A DNA stretch of 50,134 bases from an uncultured Clostridia bacterium (GCA_944391815.1 CALXUV010000029.1:1-50134), one strand, 5' to 3'; shown: positions 1 to 9,116, numbered from the stretch's first letter. Translations and numbers: made by a program. The notes: generated by a model not told the origin, from the letters alone.

Positions 1-1209
1 GCCTGAATATCCGCAGTAAGCGAAAAGTTTTCTTCTTGTCTTTTCATCGCATTCCCAAACGTAACCGAGCAAAGTACTATTATCGTGTGTTCCGGTATAA
101 GCCACGCAGTTATTTTTGTAGTTATGCGGAAGTTGAGGAGAGTTTTCGTCACCGAGAAACGCAAAATGAAGCACCCGCATTCCGGGGTAACCGCTGTCCG
201 ACACAAGCTTTTTCACGTTTTCGGTTATCTCCCCGAGATCTTCGGCAATTATAAGCTTTCCTTTTGTTTCACTTTGTATCGCTTTTATAATGCTCATTCC
301 CGGACCTTTTCTCCATTTACCGTTTCTTGCAGTAGTTTCTCCTGACGGAACAGCAAAATAAGATTCAAATCCTCTGAAATGGTCAATTCTTACCCCGTCA
401 AACATCTCCGAAACAAACCTCATTCTTTCTTTCCAGAAAGCAAAGCCGTCACTTTTCATTTTTTTCCAGTCATACAGCGGATTACCCCAAAGCTGCCCGT
501 CCTTACTGAAATAGTCCGGCGGCACTCCGGCAACTCCTGACGGACTTCCGTCCTTACTAAGCTGAAACTGTCCGGGATCAGCCCAGACATCCGCACTGTC
601 GTCCGACACATAGATTGGAAGATCCCCTATTATCTTAACTTCCCTTTTTTCGGCATACTCCCTTATTTTTTTCCACTGTGTAAAAAATTCGTACTGAATG
701 AATCTCCATGTTTGTTCGGTCCTATGGTCCGGCTCAGTGACCGTAAAGCCGATGCGCTCAGCACCGCCGTTGGCTTTTTTTAGCGCCATAAACTCACAAA
801 ACTTTGCAATTTTCGGATTTTCCTTCATGAATCTGTTGATTTCTACGGTATCTGACGCCCTCTCGGAGGCCTTTTCAAGCAGATTAAGTCTTTCCGCCGA
901 TAGTCTGTCAAATTCACAGCTGTACATATTTCGCTGTAATGCGCCGTCAAGTTCCTTTTTTGTAATCAGACCTTTTCGGTACAGTTCAGGCAGGTCTACA
1001 AAATTCGGGTTGCCGCTGAATGCGCCTTGGGATTTATATGGGGAATTATACTCGTCGGTCACACAGAAAGGCAGAACCTGCCAGACGGAAAAACCGCAGT
1101 CGCAGAGAAAATCAATCCATTCCAGAGCTTCATTACCGAAAGATCCGCAGGAGTAGTCTCCCCAAAGTGAGGAAATGTGCATAAGTACACCGCTTCTTCT
1201 GTCCATCAT
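1..1209 (-). CDS. malQ: 4-alpha-glucanotransferase (amylomaltase, GH77), 3' end cut by window edge
   Basis: Transfers 1,4-alpha-glucan segments between malto-oligosaccharides in the cytoplasm and so feeds maltodextrin use. The frame is open for 403 codons from an ATG at 1207-1209 to the window edge; the family is usually about 500 residues, so roughly 100 C-terminal residues are missing. GH77 landmarks are visible: the SPYKSQGAFSGNPNF substrate-loop region near the N-terminus, VRIDHFRG (nucleophile Asp) encoded near 374-397, AEDLG (acid/base Glu) near 227-241, and GTHDN near 73-87. A second ATG directly follows the first (1204-1206). The GGGAG ribosome binding site lies 3 nt before the first and 6 nt before the second, so the real start may be the second. 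A sigma-A promoter lies upstream at 1275-1303. The gene is transcribed separately from the mgl genes behind it. Confidence 0.95.
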   Translation of the reverse strand, partial: MMDRRSGVLMHISSLWGDYSCGSFGNEALEWIDFLCDCGFSVWQVLPFCVTDEYNSPYKSQGAFSGNPNFVDLPELYRKGLITKKELDGALQRNMYSCEFDRLSAERLNLLEKASERASDTVEINRFMKENPKIAKFCEFMALKKANGGAERIGFTVTEPDHRTEQTWRFIQYEFFTQWKKIREYAEKREVKIIGDLPIYVSDDSADVWADPGQFQLSKDGSPSGVAGVPPDYFSKDGQLWGNPLYDWKKMKSDGFAFWKERMRFVSEMFDGVRIDHFRGFESYFAVPSGETTARNGKWRKGPGMSIIKAIQSETKGKLIIAEDLGEITENVKKLVSDSGYPGMRVLHFAFLGDENSPQLPHNYKNNCVAYTGTHDNSTLLGYVWECDEKTRRKLFAYCGYSG

Positions 1210-1274
1210 TAACTCCCTTCGTAAAAACAAACTGAAAATAAAATCCGAGTGCCATCAGGCAACATGATGTATAA

Positions 1275-1303
1275 ATTATATCATATTTTTCCTGAAAATA
1301 CAA
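1275..1303 (-). promoter_or_regulatory. Sigma-A promoter of malQ
   Basis: Read on the minus strand: -35 TTGTAT (1298-1303), 17-bp spacer, -10 TATAAT (1275-1280). The -10 is a consensus match. It leaves a leader of about 60 nt before malQ, which contains a short TGCC-ATCA-GGCA inverted repeat. Confidence 0.7.
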
Positions 1304-1357
1304 CACCTCATTCCTCTGAAAGCGGGATTTTTTGTTTTCTTTTGTCAGGCAAAATAA

Positions 1358-1393
1358 GACAGCCTGCGCAAGTTTAACCCTCCGCAGGCCGTC
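1358..1393 (-). terminator. Rho-independent terminator of the mgl operon
   Basis: Inverted repeat GCCTGCG (1362-1368) / CGCAGGC (1383-1389), extended by GAC/GTC outside a mismatch. On the minus strand it is followed by a T-rich run (CTTATTTTG). It lies about 60 bp after the permease stop codon. Confidence 0.6.
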
Positions 1394-1450
1394 AAAAACT
1401 CTTTTTCAGACTGAAAACAAGACAGTAATTCAAAGCCGGAAAACACTTAT

Positions 1451-2518
1451 TTATCTTTTGACGAGATATTTTCTCATGTCAAGCGCACATGCGACAAGTA
1501 TTATCAGACCTTTGATTACATACTGCATATTGTTGTCTATTCCGAGGAATGTAAGACCGACAAATATTATTCTCAGGAGTACAACTCCCATAATAACTCC
1601 CCGTATCTTACCTATTCCGCCGACAAACGAAACTCCTCCGATTACACACGCCGCTATTGCGTCAAGTTCGTAGTTGGCACCGGTTGAAGCTGTATTGGAA
1701 CCTATTCTCGCCGCCTCCATAAATCCGGTAACTCCGTACATTATTCCGGCAAGTACAAACACCATTATGATTGTAAAGGTAACGTTTACTCCGGAGACGT
1801 TTGCGGCTTCCGGGTTTGATCCAACGGCGAACATATTTTTACCGAACGCTGTTTTGTTCCAGATAAACCACATTATGATTGTAATGATCACTGCATAAAA
1901 CACCTGATTCGGGATCGGCACGTCTCCTATCTTTACCACGCTTCCGGTAATAAAGGTCGTGTATTTACTGTCAAGTCCGGAAATTGACTGACCGTTGTTG
2001 GTTCCCTGCATAAGGTATATAAGGAGAGCACCATAGGTTATCAGCTGTGTGGCAAGAGTTACTATGAACGGATGAAGATTGAATTTCGCCGTACAGAATC
2101 CGTTCACAAAGCCTATAAAGGCTCCTATTACTATGACAATTACAAGCACTACCCAGATCGGAAAGGTTGCAAGTCCCGGGAACATTTTTCCGGGATAGCT
2201 TGCCGCCTGAAGAAGTGAGGCTGCCACGCAAGCAGTAAGTCCAACTATTCTTCCTGCCGAAAGGTCGGTTCCCGTAAGAATAATACAGCCTGCAATACCA
2301 AGCGCAATCGGAAGATTTGCCGCCGAAAGCGAAAGAATATTGACAACAGACGAAAGAGAAAGGAATTTCGGCTGATAGATCTGTATTCCTATTATAGCCA
2401 GAAGCAAAAGTATAAGCAAAGCGTTGTCAATGAAAAAAGTCTTTGCCATCTGCTTCTTTTCGTCTGCCGGCAGTTCCCTGAAGTCCATGAATTTCTTTTT
2501 TAAATTTAATTTTTCCAT
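1451..2518 (-). CDS. mglC: Galactose/methyl-galactoside-type ABC transporter permease
   Basis: Membrane permease of a CUT2-type sugar ABC importer. The 355-residue product has a soluble lead of about 30 residues and then many hydrophobic segments typical of the BPD_transp_2 fold. GIAGCIILTGTDLSAGRIVG matches the conserved helix region of RbsC/MglC proteins, and an ELDAIAACVIGG region near residue 280 matches the family's EL.AIAA.vlGG signature. It is the last gene of the mglB-mglA-mglC cluster, 33 bp after mglA, and is followed by a terminator. The galactose/glucose assignment rests on the operon and the binding protein; ribose or another pentose/hexose cannot be excluded from sequence alone. 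Confidence 0.9.
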   Translation of the reverse strand: MEKLNLKKKFMDFRELPADEKKQMAKTFFIDNALLILLLLAIIGIQIYQPKFLSLSSVVNILSLSAANLPIALGIAGCIILTGTDLSAGRIVGLTACVAASLLQAASYPGKMFPGLATFPIWVVLVIVIVIGAFIGFVNGFCTAKFNLHPFIVTLATQLITYGALLIYLMQGTNNGQSISGLDSKYTTFITGSVVKIGDVPIPNQVFYAVIITIIMWFIWNKTAFGKNMFAVGSNPEAANVSGVNVTFTIIMVFVLAGIMYGVTGFMEAARIGSNTASTGANYELDAIAACVIGGVSFVGGIGKIRGVIMGVVLLRIIFVGLTFLGIDNNMQYVIKGLIILVACALDMRKYLVKR

Positions 2519-2551
2519 ACCTGTATTTTACCTTTTCGTTACTTTCGGAGA

Positions 2552-4057
2552 TTATAAATTCAGTGTTGCCAGTCTCATAAGCTCTTCCTGGGTAGCTTTA
2601 TCGGCACTGAGCTCTCCGGTAACCTGCCCGTCGGACATAACTATTATTCTGGTGCACACTCCGAGAAGCTCCGGCATTTCACCCGAAACCATTATTATTG
2701 ATTTTCCTTTGCTCGCAAGCTCGATTATCAGCTGATATATCTCGTATTTGGCTCCGACGTCTATTCCTCTGGTCGGCTCGTCAAGCAGAAGTATTTCCGG
2801 CTCGGTCAGAAGCCATCTGGCAAGTATTACTTTTTGCTGATTACCTCCGGAAAGCGCCCTGATTTTCGTGCCCTGTCCGGGTGTTTTTACCCTGAGCGAA
2901 TCTATCATTTTCTGTGTATCGGCCTTCATCTTGCCTTCGCTGAGCCAAAGTCCTGCACCGGTGTATTTTTTCAGATTACTTATAACAGTGTTTTCCCTTA
3001 TATTCAGTATACCGAAAATACCGTTTTTTCTTCTCTCTTCGGTTATCAGGGCAAAGCCGTTTTTTATTGACTGTCTGGCGTTCCTGTTGCCTATCTCCTT
3101 GCCGTGCAGATATATTTTCCCGCTTTTTCTTGCGGATATTCCGAATATATTTTCAAGGAGTTCCGTTCTTCCCGAACCGTCAAGTCCGGAAATTCCGAGA
3201 ATTTCCCCTTTTCTTAATTCAAAACTTACGTTTTTTACGTTGGTATACTGTGAAGTCAGATCGACAACCTGCATGGCAACTTCACCGACCGTATTGGTTT
3301 TGGGTGGAAATCTGTTACTCAGTTCCCTTCCCACCATCAGTTTGATTATTGTATTCATGTCAAGCTCTTTGGCGGGTCTGGTGTCTATGAGTTTTCCGTC
3401 ACGCATTACCGTGACCTCATCTGATATACGCAGTATCTCTTCCATTTTGTGCGAAATATAAATTACCGCACATCCTTTTTCTTTGAGTCCTTTTATGATC
3501 TCGAAAAGCTGTCCCGCTTCTTTTTCGCTGAGCGAGGATGTCGGTTCGTCCAGCACTATGACTTTGGCGTCGTATGAAACCGCTTTCGCAATTTCCGCCA
3601 TTTGTCTCTGAGCTACCGGCATTGTCGACATTATCTGCCTCGGATTTACTTTAAGTCCCAGCTTTCCGAAAACCTTAGCGGTATCCCTGTACATCTTTCC
3701 GTCGGATGTGAATATGCCGAATTTTTTCGGATATCTTCCCATCCAGAGATTTTCCATTACGCTTCTTTTAAGTGCCTGGTTAAGCTCCTGGTGTACCATC
3801 GCAACGCCGTTTTCAAGTGCGTGCTTTGGGCTTCGGAAGTCAACCTTTCTGCCCTCAAGAAATATCTCTCCGCTGTCTTTTGCATAAATGCCGAAAAGAC
3901 ATTTCATAAGCGTTGACTTTCCGGCACCGTTTTCGCCCATCAGCGCATGAACGCTGCCTCTTTTCAGCTTTAAAGAAACGTTATCCAGCGCCTTGACTCT
4001 CGGAAACTCTTTACAGATATTCCTCATTTCAAGAAGCACTTCATCGCTACGCTCCAC
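2552..4057 (-). CDS. mglA: Galactose/methyl-galactoside-type ABC importer, fused ATP-binding protein
   Basis: Energises sugar uptake through the neighbouring permease. The 501-residue protein has two fused ATPase domains. Domain 1 has Walker A GENGAGKST (residues 41-49), a degenerate signature around MPVAQRQMAEIAKA and Walker B LDEPTSSL. Domain 2 has a poor Walker A (GLDGSGRTE), a good LSGGNQQKV signature and LDEPTRGIDVG. An unequal pair is normal for MglA/RbsA/XylG. The start is GTG at 4055-4057, 8 nt after a GGAG ribosome binding site; no ATG is well placed. The gene lies 17 bp after mglB and 33 bp before the permease, so the three form one operon. Confidence 0.95.
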   Translation of the reverse strand: MERSDEVLLEMRNICKEFPRVKALDNVSLKLKRGSVHALMGENGAGKSTLMKCLFGIYAKDSGEIFLEGRKVDFRSPKHALENGVAMVHQELNQALKRSVMENLWMGRYPKKFGIFTSDGKMYRDTAKVFGKLGLKVNPRQIMSTMPVAQRQMAEIAKAVSYDAKVIVLDEPTSSLSEKEAGQLFEIIKGLKEKGCAVIYISHKMEEILRISDEVTVMRDGKLIDTRPAKELDMNTIIKLMVGRELSNRFPPKTNTVGEVAMQVVDLTSQYTNVKNVSFELRKGEILGISGLDGSGRTELLENIFGISARKSGKIYLHGKEIGNRNARQSIKNGFALITEERRKNGIFGILNIRENTVISNLKKYTGAGLWLSEGKMKADTQKMIDSLRVKTPGQGTKIRALSGGNQQKVILARWLLTEPEILLLDEPTRGIDVGAKYEIYQLIIELASKGKSIIMVSGEMPELLGVCTRIIVMSDGQVTGELSADKATQEELMRLATLNL

Positions 4058-4074
4058 TTTTCCGCTCCTTTGAT

Positions 4075-5157
4075 TTATTTTTCCTCGCCGAGATATACCG
4101 AATATGGTATTCTTATTTTCAGAGAACTTTCATCGATATTATAATCAGTCATCCCGTCTGTCAGGTTTTTACCGTCAAGATGGTTTCTTACCGTTTTCAG
4201 AATAGCATCAGCCATAGCTCCGGCATCCTGCTTTATTGTTCCTGTCATTTTGCCGGCAGATATCAGCTCTTTTGCCGAGGATGTTGCGTCAACCCCGAAA
4301 ACCGGTATCGTAACCGAATCCGGTTTTCCCGTGTTGAATCCCGCTACATTCAGTGCCGAGATCGCTCCTTCCGCCATTCCGTCGTTATTGCATATTACAA
4401 GCTCAACCATATTTTTGTTTGCGGTGTTGTAAGACGAAAGAAGTGTTGTCATATATTCATTTGCCGCCTGTGCAGACCATTTTCCGTCTTTGTCAAGCAG
4501 ATATTTATCGCTGTTGGAAGGATCGTAAAACACAAGCTCCGGTTTTCCGGCAGCTTTCAATTTTTTGTTTGCGTTTTCAACCGAATACTGAGTTCTGTAA
4601 ATAGCTTCGTTGTTACCTTTTTCTCCCATAAACATGACGTAAGATATCTTTCCGTCGTCATTCAAGTCAATGCTTCCGAAATTCTGTACAATATAGTCAC
4701 CAATCATGTCACCCTGGAGATATCCGGCTTCTTTTGCATCAGTTCCCACGAAAACGCATTTGTCGTAGCTGTTCACAACGGTGTCGGAAACCTCTCTGTT
4801 AAAGAATATTACAGGTATACCTGCATTTTTGGCAAGACTGACTATTCCGCCCGCCGCTTCGTCTGAACCGGTCGTGACGATATTCACTATTATTGCCTTT
4901 GCACCCTTTGTTATCGCCGTCTGTATCTGTTCAGTCTGTGTTGTCTGACTGTTATTACCGTCGTGATCCTGGAAGCTTATATCAGCTTCTTTCAGTTTTT
5001 TGTCAAGCTCTGTTCTTACAGTTGATATATAAGTGTCGCTGTAACTGTAATAAAAAACGTGAACGTCCTTATTTCCCCCGCCGTTACAAGCCGGAAACGC
5101 TGCCGCCACGGTTACAAGGCAGAGCATAAACGCTATTACTTTCCTTAACTTATTCAT
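4075..5157 (-). CDS. mglB: Galactose/glucose-type substrate-binding lipoprotein of ABC importer
   Basis: Extracellular sugar receptor tethered to the membrane. The 360 residues begin with a lipoprotein signal (hydrophobic FMLCLVTVAAAF, then PAC at about residue 24 as the acylated Cys). The rest is a Peripla_BP_4 type I fold; GAKAIIVNIV, VIFFNREV, a CVFVGTDAKEAGYLQG stretch and VIPVFGVDAT-like segments resemble MglB. An AAAGGAAG ribosome binding site precedes the ATG. Only 68 bp separate it from sigG. That gap contains an inverted repeat GTATT-TTGTTG-AATAC (5186-5201), which could be an operator or merely AT-rich sequence; I saw no convincing promoter. First gene of the mgl operon. Confidence 0.9.
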   Translation of the reverse strand: MNKLRKVIAFMLCLVTVAAAFPACNGGGNKDVHVFYYSYSDTYISTVRTELDKKLKEADISFQDHDGNNSQTTQTEQIQTAITKGAKAIIVNIVTTGSDEAAGGIVSLAKNAGIPVIFFNREVSDTVVNSYDKCVFVGTDAKEAGYLQGDMIGDYIVQNFGSIDLNDDGKISYVMFMGEKGNNEAIYRTQYSVENANKKLKAAGKPELVFYDPSNSDKYLLDKDGKWSAQAANEYMTTLLSSYNTANKNMVELVICNNDGMAEGAISALNVAGFNTGKPDSVTIPVFGVDATSSAKELISAGKMTGTIKQDAGAMADAILKTVRNHLDGKNLTDGMTDYNIDESSLKIRIPYSVYLGEEK

Positions 5158-5225
5158 AACCTTACTTCCTTTCTTTTTTGTGCAAGTATTTTGTTGAATA
5201 CAAAGCCGTTTTCCGATGACTTATA

Positions 5226-6020
5226 TTAAGTCAGGTCTTTTTTCATACGCTGAAGCGCGCTTTTTTCAAGTCTTGAAACCTGAGCCTGTGATATTCCGAT
5301 CTCATCTGCGATTTCCATCTGTGTTTTACCTCTGTAAAACCTCAGCTGAAGTATGCCTTTTTCACGGTCGGTCAGCTTCTTGAAAGATTCATGCAGTGCC
5401 AGCTCTTCCAGACATTTTTCTTCGGTATTGTTTTCGTCTTTTATCTGATCCATTACATATATGCAATCCGAAGAACCGTCCGAATACACCGGATCGTAAA
5501 GCGATACCGGTTCTACTATAGCTTCAAGCGCTTCGGCTACCTCAGCCGGCTCACATTTGACGCCTTCTTTTTCAAGCTCGGCGCATATTCTGTTAACCGA
5601 CGGTTCTCCGCTCTCCGTTTTCAGAAGCTTTTCCCTTACCGACAGCGCTTTGTAAGCAAGGTCACGGAGCGAACGGCTTACCCTTATGCTGTTGTTGTCA
5701 CGCAGATATCTTCTTACTTCACCGATTATCATCGGCACAGCATAGGTAGAAAATCTTACGTCAAGCTCGGTATTGAAATTGTCTATCGCTTTCATCAGTC
5801 CTATACATCCGACCTGAAAAAGATCGTCGGGAGAGTCTCCCCTCCCGGAAAAACGCTGTACTATGCTGAGAACAAGCCTTAAATTTCCCATTATCAGCCT
5901 GTCCCTTGCCTTTTCGTCTCCTTTTGCCGCAAGAGAAAGAAGCTCTCGCTTCTCTTCCTCGCTTAACGTCTCAAGCTTTGAAGTATTGACTCCGCATATT
6001 TCAACCTTACTGAAATACAT
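5226..6020 (-). CDS. sigG: RNA polymerase sporulation sigma factor SigG (late forespore)
   Basis: Directs late forespore transcription during endospore formation. The 264 residues include the SigG N-terminal signature KVEICGVNTSKL, region 2 (GNLRLVLSIVQRF, DDLFQVGCIGLMKAIDNF, FSTYAVPMIIGEVRRYLRDN), region 3 (IRVSRSLRDLAYKAL) and region 4 (LTDREKGILQLRF, GKTQMEIADEIGISQAQVSR). I place the start at ATG 6018-6020 because GAGGTG lies 6 nt upstream and the MYFSKVEICGV start aligns with known SigG. The frame stays open 17 codons further upstream, which is probably untranslated. Unlike Bacillus, no spoIIGA or sigE lies next to it. Confidence 0.96.
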   Translation of the reverse strand: MYFSKVEICGVNTSKLETLSEEEKRELLSLAAKGDEKARDRLIMGNLRLVLSIVQRFSGRGDSPDDLFQVGCIGLMKAIDNFNTELDVRFSTYAVPMIIGEVRRYLRDNNSIRVSRSLRDLAYKALSVREKLLKTESGEPSVNRICAELEKEGVKCEPAEVAEALEAIVEPVSLYDPVYSDGSSDCIYVMDQIKDENNTEEKCLEELALHESFKKLTDREKGILQLRFYRGKTQMEIADEIGISQAQVSRLEKSALQRMKKDLT

Positions 6021-6050
6021 TAACCACACCTCGTTTTCCGCTTTTATCTG

Positions 6051-6081
6051 TATTATTGTCAAAATGGGCATGGCATTATAC
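6051..6081 (-). promoter_or_regulatory. Possible SigF/SigG-type promoter of sigG
   Basis: On the minus strand a -35 like GTATA (6077-6081) is followed after 16 nt by GACAATAATA (6051-6060). This fits the SigF/SigG -10 pattern GGNNANANTW at all but one position. In Bacillus sigG is first transcribed by SigF and then by itself, so a forespore-type promoter is expected. The match is by eye and AT-rich sequence makes chance hits likely. Confidence 0.4.
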
Positions 6082-6107
6082 AGATACAGGAAAAGTAGAT
6101 GTGGTTA

Positions 6108-7433
6108 TTATTTCCATTTAAATGATGCAAGCTCCGAATATTTTTCAGCCGTTGCTCTTCTTACTCTTTCAAACAGCAGAAGGACGGCGGTGATATTAAT
6201 TATTGCCATAAGGGAAACCGAAATATCCGCAAATATCCACATTATATTTTCTTCCATAAAGCAACCGAAAAAAGAAACAAACGGATACAAAGCGGAAAAA
6301 ACCAAACTGAATCTATCACCGCCCCTGAAAACCAAAAGACTTTGCCTCACATAAAACGACCACGCAGAAACGGATGCAAGTGCGAAAAAACATACCGAAA
6401 CGGTAAGAAAAACGCTGCCGAAACTACCGAAAACAGTGCCGAAAGCGTTAAGCACCGTCCGTGCTGAATTTTCACTCGTTTCAGCCCCGGGAAGAAGTAC
6501 CGCGTAAGCTGTCAGCGTGCAGAGGAAAAGAGTATCGATAAGCACTTCCGCAATACCGAAAAAACCGTTTTTCACCGCACTGTCGCAGTTGCCGGAAGCG
6601 TAAGCGATCGGGGCGGTACCGCAGCCCGCTTCGTTGGACATTATTCCTCTTGTCAGACCGTAGCTGAATGCTTTTGAGGTTATTATAGCCATTACTCCGC
6701 CGCCGGCCGCTTTGGGAGTAAAAGCCTCTCTGAAAATACTGACCGTGATTTCGCCAACAGCCTGGTAATTAACTGCAACTGTAACCACACAGAGAAAGGT
6801 GTAAAAAACGCAAAGCAGCGGTACCGCCGCAGAAGTAAAATCAATAACTTTTTTCCCCTTACCGGTACAAATCAAAAACACTGACAAAAAGAAAAAGAGC
6901 GCGGTAGCTGCCTTTGGAATACCAATCGCGGCAAGTGCAAATTCCGAAGCCGATTTTACCTGGGTGACGTTTCCCATAAAAACGGCAGTTATCACAGTAA
7001 GTATAACAAAAAAAGGTGCAATCTTCCGCATTACCGGAAGCTGCTTTATGTAGAAATAGGGACCGCCGTTCAGTCTGCCGTCCGGATATTTTTGTCTGGT
7101 TATCACAGAAAGGACTGTTTCGGAATATTTCGTTACTGCGGAAAGCAGTGCGCATACCCATATCCAGAAAACGCATCCGGGACCCGCAAAAGCAACAGCT
7201 GAAGCCACCCCGCAAATATTTCCGACTCCGAGAGTCCCGCCAAGTGCCAGCCAAAGAGAAGAAAGGGTCTTTTTGCCGTCGCCGCAGTTTTCCTTCATAA
7301 CGCTGCGCACAAAACGAAAATTGTAAATATAACCGCAAAGTCTTACCGAAAAATAAATCCCTGAAATAAAAAGCACCAGCGGAAGAAATTTTCCGCAAAC
7401 GGTTTCATAACAAACCCCGAGCAGTTCTTTCAT
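6108..7433 (-). CDS. Sodium:alanine/glycine symporter, AGCS family
   Basis: Imports a small neutral amino acid (alanine or glycine) with a cation. The 441-residue polytopic protein carries AGCS landmarks: ALGGTLGVGNICGVASA near residue 65, AGPGCVFWIWV followed by KYSETVLSV, GGPYFYIK near residue 123, and a GLTRGIMSNEAGCGTAPIA loop near residue 258, which matches the conserved N-E-A-G-x-G-S/T motif. Its length is typical of the family. An upstream GGAG is 11 nt from the ATG, a weak distance. It stands alone, oriented with sigG. Substrate choice between Ala and Gly cannot be read from sequence. Confidence 0.92.
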   Translation of the reverse strand: MKELLGVCYETVCGKFLPLVLFISGIYFSVRLCGYIYNFRFVRSVMKENCGDGKKTLSSLWLALGGTLGVGNICGVASAVAFAGPGCVFWIWVCALLSAVTKYSETVLSVITRQKYPDGRLNGGPYFYIKQLPVMRKIAPFFVILTVITAVFMGNVTQVKSASEFALAAIGIPKAATALFFFLSVFLICTGKGKKVIDFTSAAVPLLCVFYTFLCVVTVAVNYQAVGEITVSIFREAFTPKAAGGGVMAIITSKAFSYGLTRGIMSNEAGCGTAPIAYASGNCDSAVKNGFFGIAEVLIDTLFLCTLTAYAVLLPGAETSENSARTVLNAFGTVFGSFGSVFLTVSVCFFALASVSAWSFYVRQSLLVFRGGDRFSLVFSALYPFVSFFGCFMEENIMWIFADISVSLMAIINITAVLLLFERVRRATAEKYSELASFKWK

Positions 7434-7720
7434 AAATCAAAAATTCTCCGTTACCGTGATTTCATACTGATATTTTTACATTAAATATATGTTTGTTTAC
7501 CTGAAAACTTTCTGCACTTACGGCATTACTTAAACTTTTAGAAATTGTGTAATCATACAAAGGCGTAGTTTTTGACACGGAAATAAAGATGTCTTTTCAA
7601 AAACAGCGCAGAAATCAAACGTTTGCGAGGAAAAGGACATTTATACTGTTAATCATTCACAAAAATGTAATGTGTTTTTGTACAACATCAACTAAATTCA
7701 GATAAACACACGATAATATA
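7434..7720. other. Intergenic region between divergent genes
   Basis: AT-rich spacer between the divergent symporter gene and the plus-strand membrane protein gene. I see no ORF with a ribosome binding site and no strong hairpin. The only clear element is the sigma-A promoter directly after it (7721-7749). Confidence 0.6.
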
Positions 7721-7749
7721 TTGACTTAACTTAACAAAAATGTTAATAT
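7721..7749 (+). promoter_or_regulatory. Strong sigma-A promoter
   Basis: -35 TTGACT (7721-7726), 17-bp spacer, -10 TAATAT (7744-7749). It lies 32 bp before the start codon of the 7782 gene, whose ribosome binding site AGGAGG is at 7768-7773. Confidence 0.8.
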
Positions 7750-7781
7750 AAAGCATCCGAATTATCGAGGAGGTCAATTTC

Positions 7782-8864
7782 ATGAACTTTAACGATCAAA
7801 CTCCTGATTATAACTATAAGAAAAGTTATAATCGAGGAAGAATATTTCTTCTCTCCGTCATTGTTTTGTCATTTCTGAATATTTTCGGTATTTTTATTTC
7901 AAATGTCTACTATCTTTGTTCGGCATATATTCCACAGATTATATTGTTTTACGGTTACGCTTTTTATGAGGAAACGGGGGATTCGGTTTACTTGGTTACT
8001 ACGGGAATTTTCGCAGCAGTTACCGTAATTCCTTATCTGATATGCTTTATTTTATCGAAAAAGCATGTCGGATGGCTTATCGGTGCCCTTGCATTGTACA
8101 TTTTTGATTCTCTTCTGTTTGCAGTTGATTTTATTTTAACGCTCCTTGCAGGTGAAACCGGAATGATTATCGATCTGGTTTTCCGCGTTATAATTTTTGC
8201 TTACCTTATCATCGGAGTTAAATACGGTCTGAAAATTGCAAATGAAACCCAAAAAGAGAAAAACCCCTATTACAGCCAGAATAATTACCCGCAAAACCAA
8301 TACGATCAAAATTCAAATTTCCAGAACCCTTATGAACAAAACCCGTATCAGCAAAATTTTTATCAACCGGACTCATATCAGCAGAACAACGGTCAGTTTA
8401 ACGGTTTTCCGCAGGAAGGAATGAGCGAAGAAAACTCTGATTATAACGTTCAGGCAAGAAATCCTAACTCTCCGATTCAACCTCATTCTGATTTCTTCCG
8501 ACAACCGCTGAAAGAAATGAACGCTTTTTCGGTCAATGATGCGAAAAACATAAATTCCGGATATGATGAAACTACCTATACTGATTCGGTACGGAAAATA
8601 ACAATCAGCAGGAAAAAGTCATTTGTGGGTTGCGCTGTGCCAATAATAATTGTTATCGGTGACAGAACGGTTGCAAAGCTTAAAAACGGAGCGACTGAAA
8701 CCTTTGACGCTCCTGTTGGCAGTTTTTATTTTATTGCAAAGCTGTCATCAGGGTATGGTGAAAAAAGGCAAATTGTAGATGAAGGTCAGAGCGATCTGAA
8801 ATTTGAACTTTCGGTAAAAATGTCAGGCTTCGGCTCTGATATCATAATAACTCCGATCTTCTGA
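7782..8864 (+). CDS. Membrane protein with N/Q/Y-rich repeat linker, unknown function
   Basis: Not recognised as a named family. The 360 residues fall into three parts. Residues 20 to about 150 have four hydrophobic segments (IFLLSVIVLSFLNIFGIFI, a second near 70-90, WLIGALALYIFDSLLFAV, and VFRVIIFAYLIIGVKYGL). Residues 160-210 are a low-complexity linker of loose Q/N-N-P/F-Y units such as NPYEQNPYQQNFYQ. Residues 265-360 form a predicted beta-rich domain with IIIVIGDRTVAKLKNG and AKLSSGYGEKR, which may face the cytoplasm. The start is secure: AGGAGG 8 nt upstream and a strong promoter. It is a single-gene unit, with a terminator at 9002-9048. Confidence 0.8.
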   Translation: MNFNDQTPDYNYKKSYNRGRIFLLSVIVLSFLNIFGIFISNVYYLCSAYIPQIILFYGYAFYEETGDSVYLVTTGIFAAVTVIPYLICFILSKKHVGWLIGALALYIFDSLLFAVDFILTLLAGETGMIIDLVFRVIIFAYLIIGVKYGLKIANETQKEKNPYYSQNNYPQNQYDQNSNFQNPYEQNPYQQNFYQPDSYQQNNGQFNGFPQEGMSEENSDYNVQARNPNSPIQPHSDFFRQPLKEMNAFSVNDAKNINSGYDETTYTDSVRKITISRKKSFVGCAVPIIIVIGDRTVAKLKNGATETFDAPVGSFYFIAKLSSGYGEKRQIVDEGQSDLKFELSVKMSGFGSDIIITPIF

Positions 8865-9001
8865 GCGCAGTTTAAGTTGCATAAACTAAAAATTAGGAAT
8901 TTTTTCCCGGATTAACCCGCTTACATATTTATCGACAAGTTTTCGAGAGTTCAAAAACATAAGTATTACAAAAGTATATAATCAAAAAAATAACTGAAAA
9001 C

Positions 9002-9048
9002 AAAAACGGTTCAGACGAAGATGTATATCCTTCCCTTGAACCGTTTTT
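9002..9048 (+). terminator. Rho-independent terminator
   Basis: Perfect 11-bp stem AAAAACGGTTC (9002-9012) / GAACCGTTTTT (9038-9048) around a 25-nt loop, with T-runs on both strands. It lies 140 bp after the N/Q/Y-rich membrane protein gene. Confidence 0.8.
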
Positions 9049-9116
9049 TATATTGCGTTATTTGTGGATTTGGTTGCACTATTTTATTACACTACAGATG
9101 CAACTGATAAAAACTT

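Noticed and set aside
5186-5201. Palindrome GTATT-TTGTTG-AATAC as a catabolite control (cre) site for mglB
   Set aside because: It does not match the cre consensus; it is left as an unassigned inverted repeat in the mglB entry.
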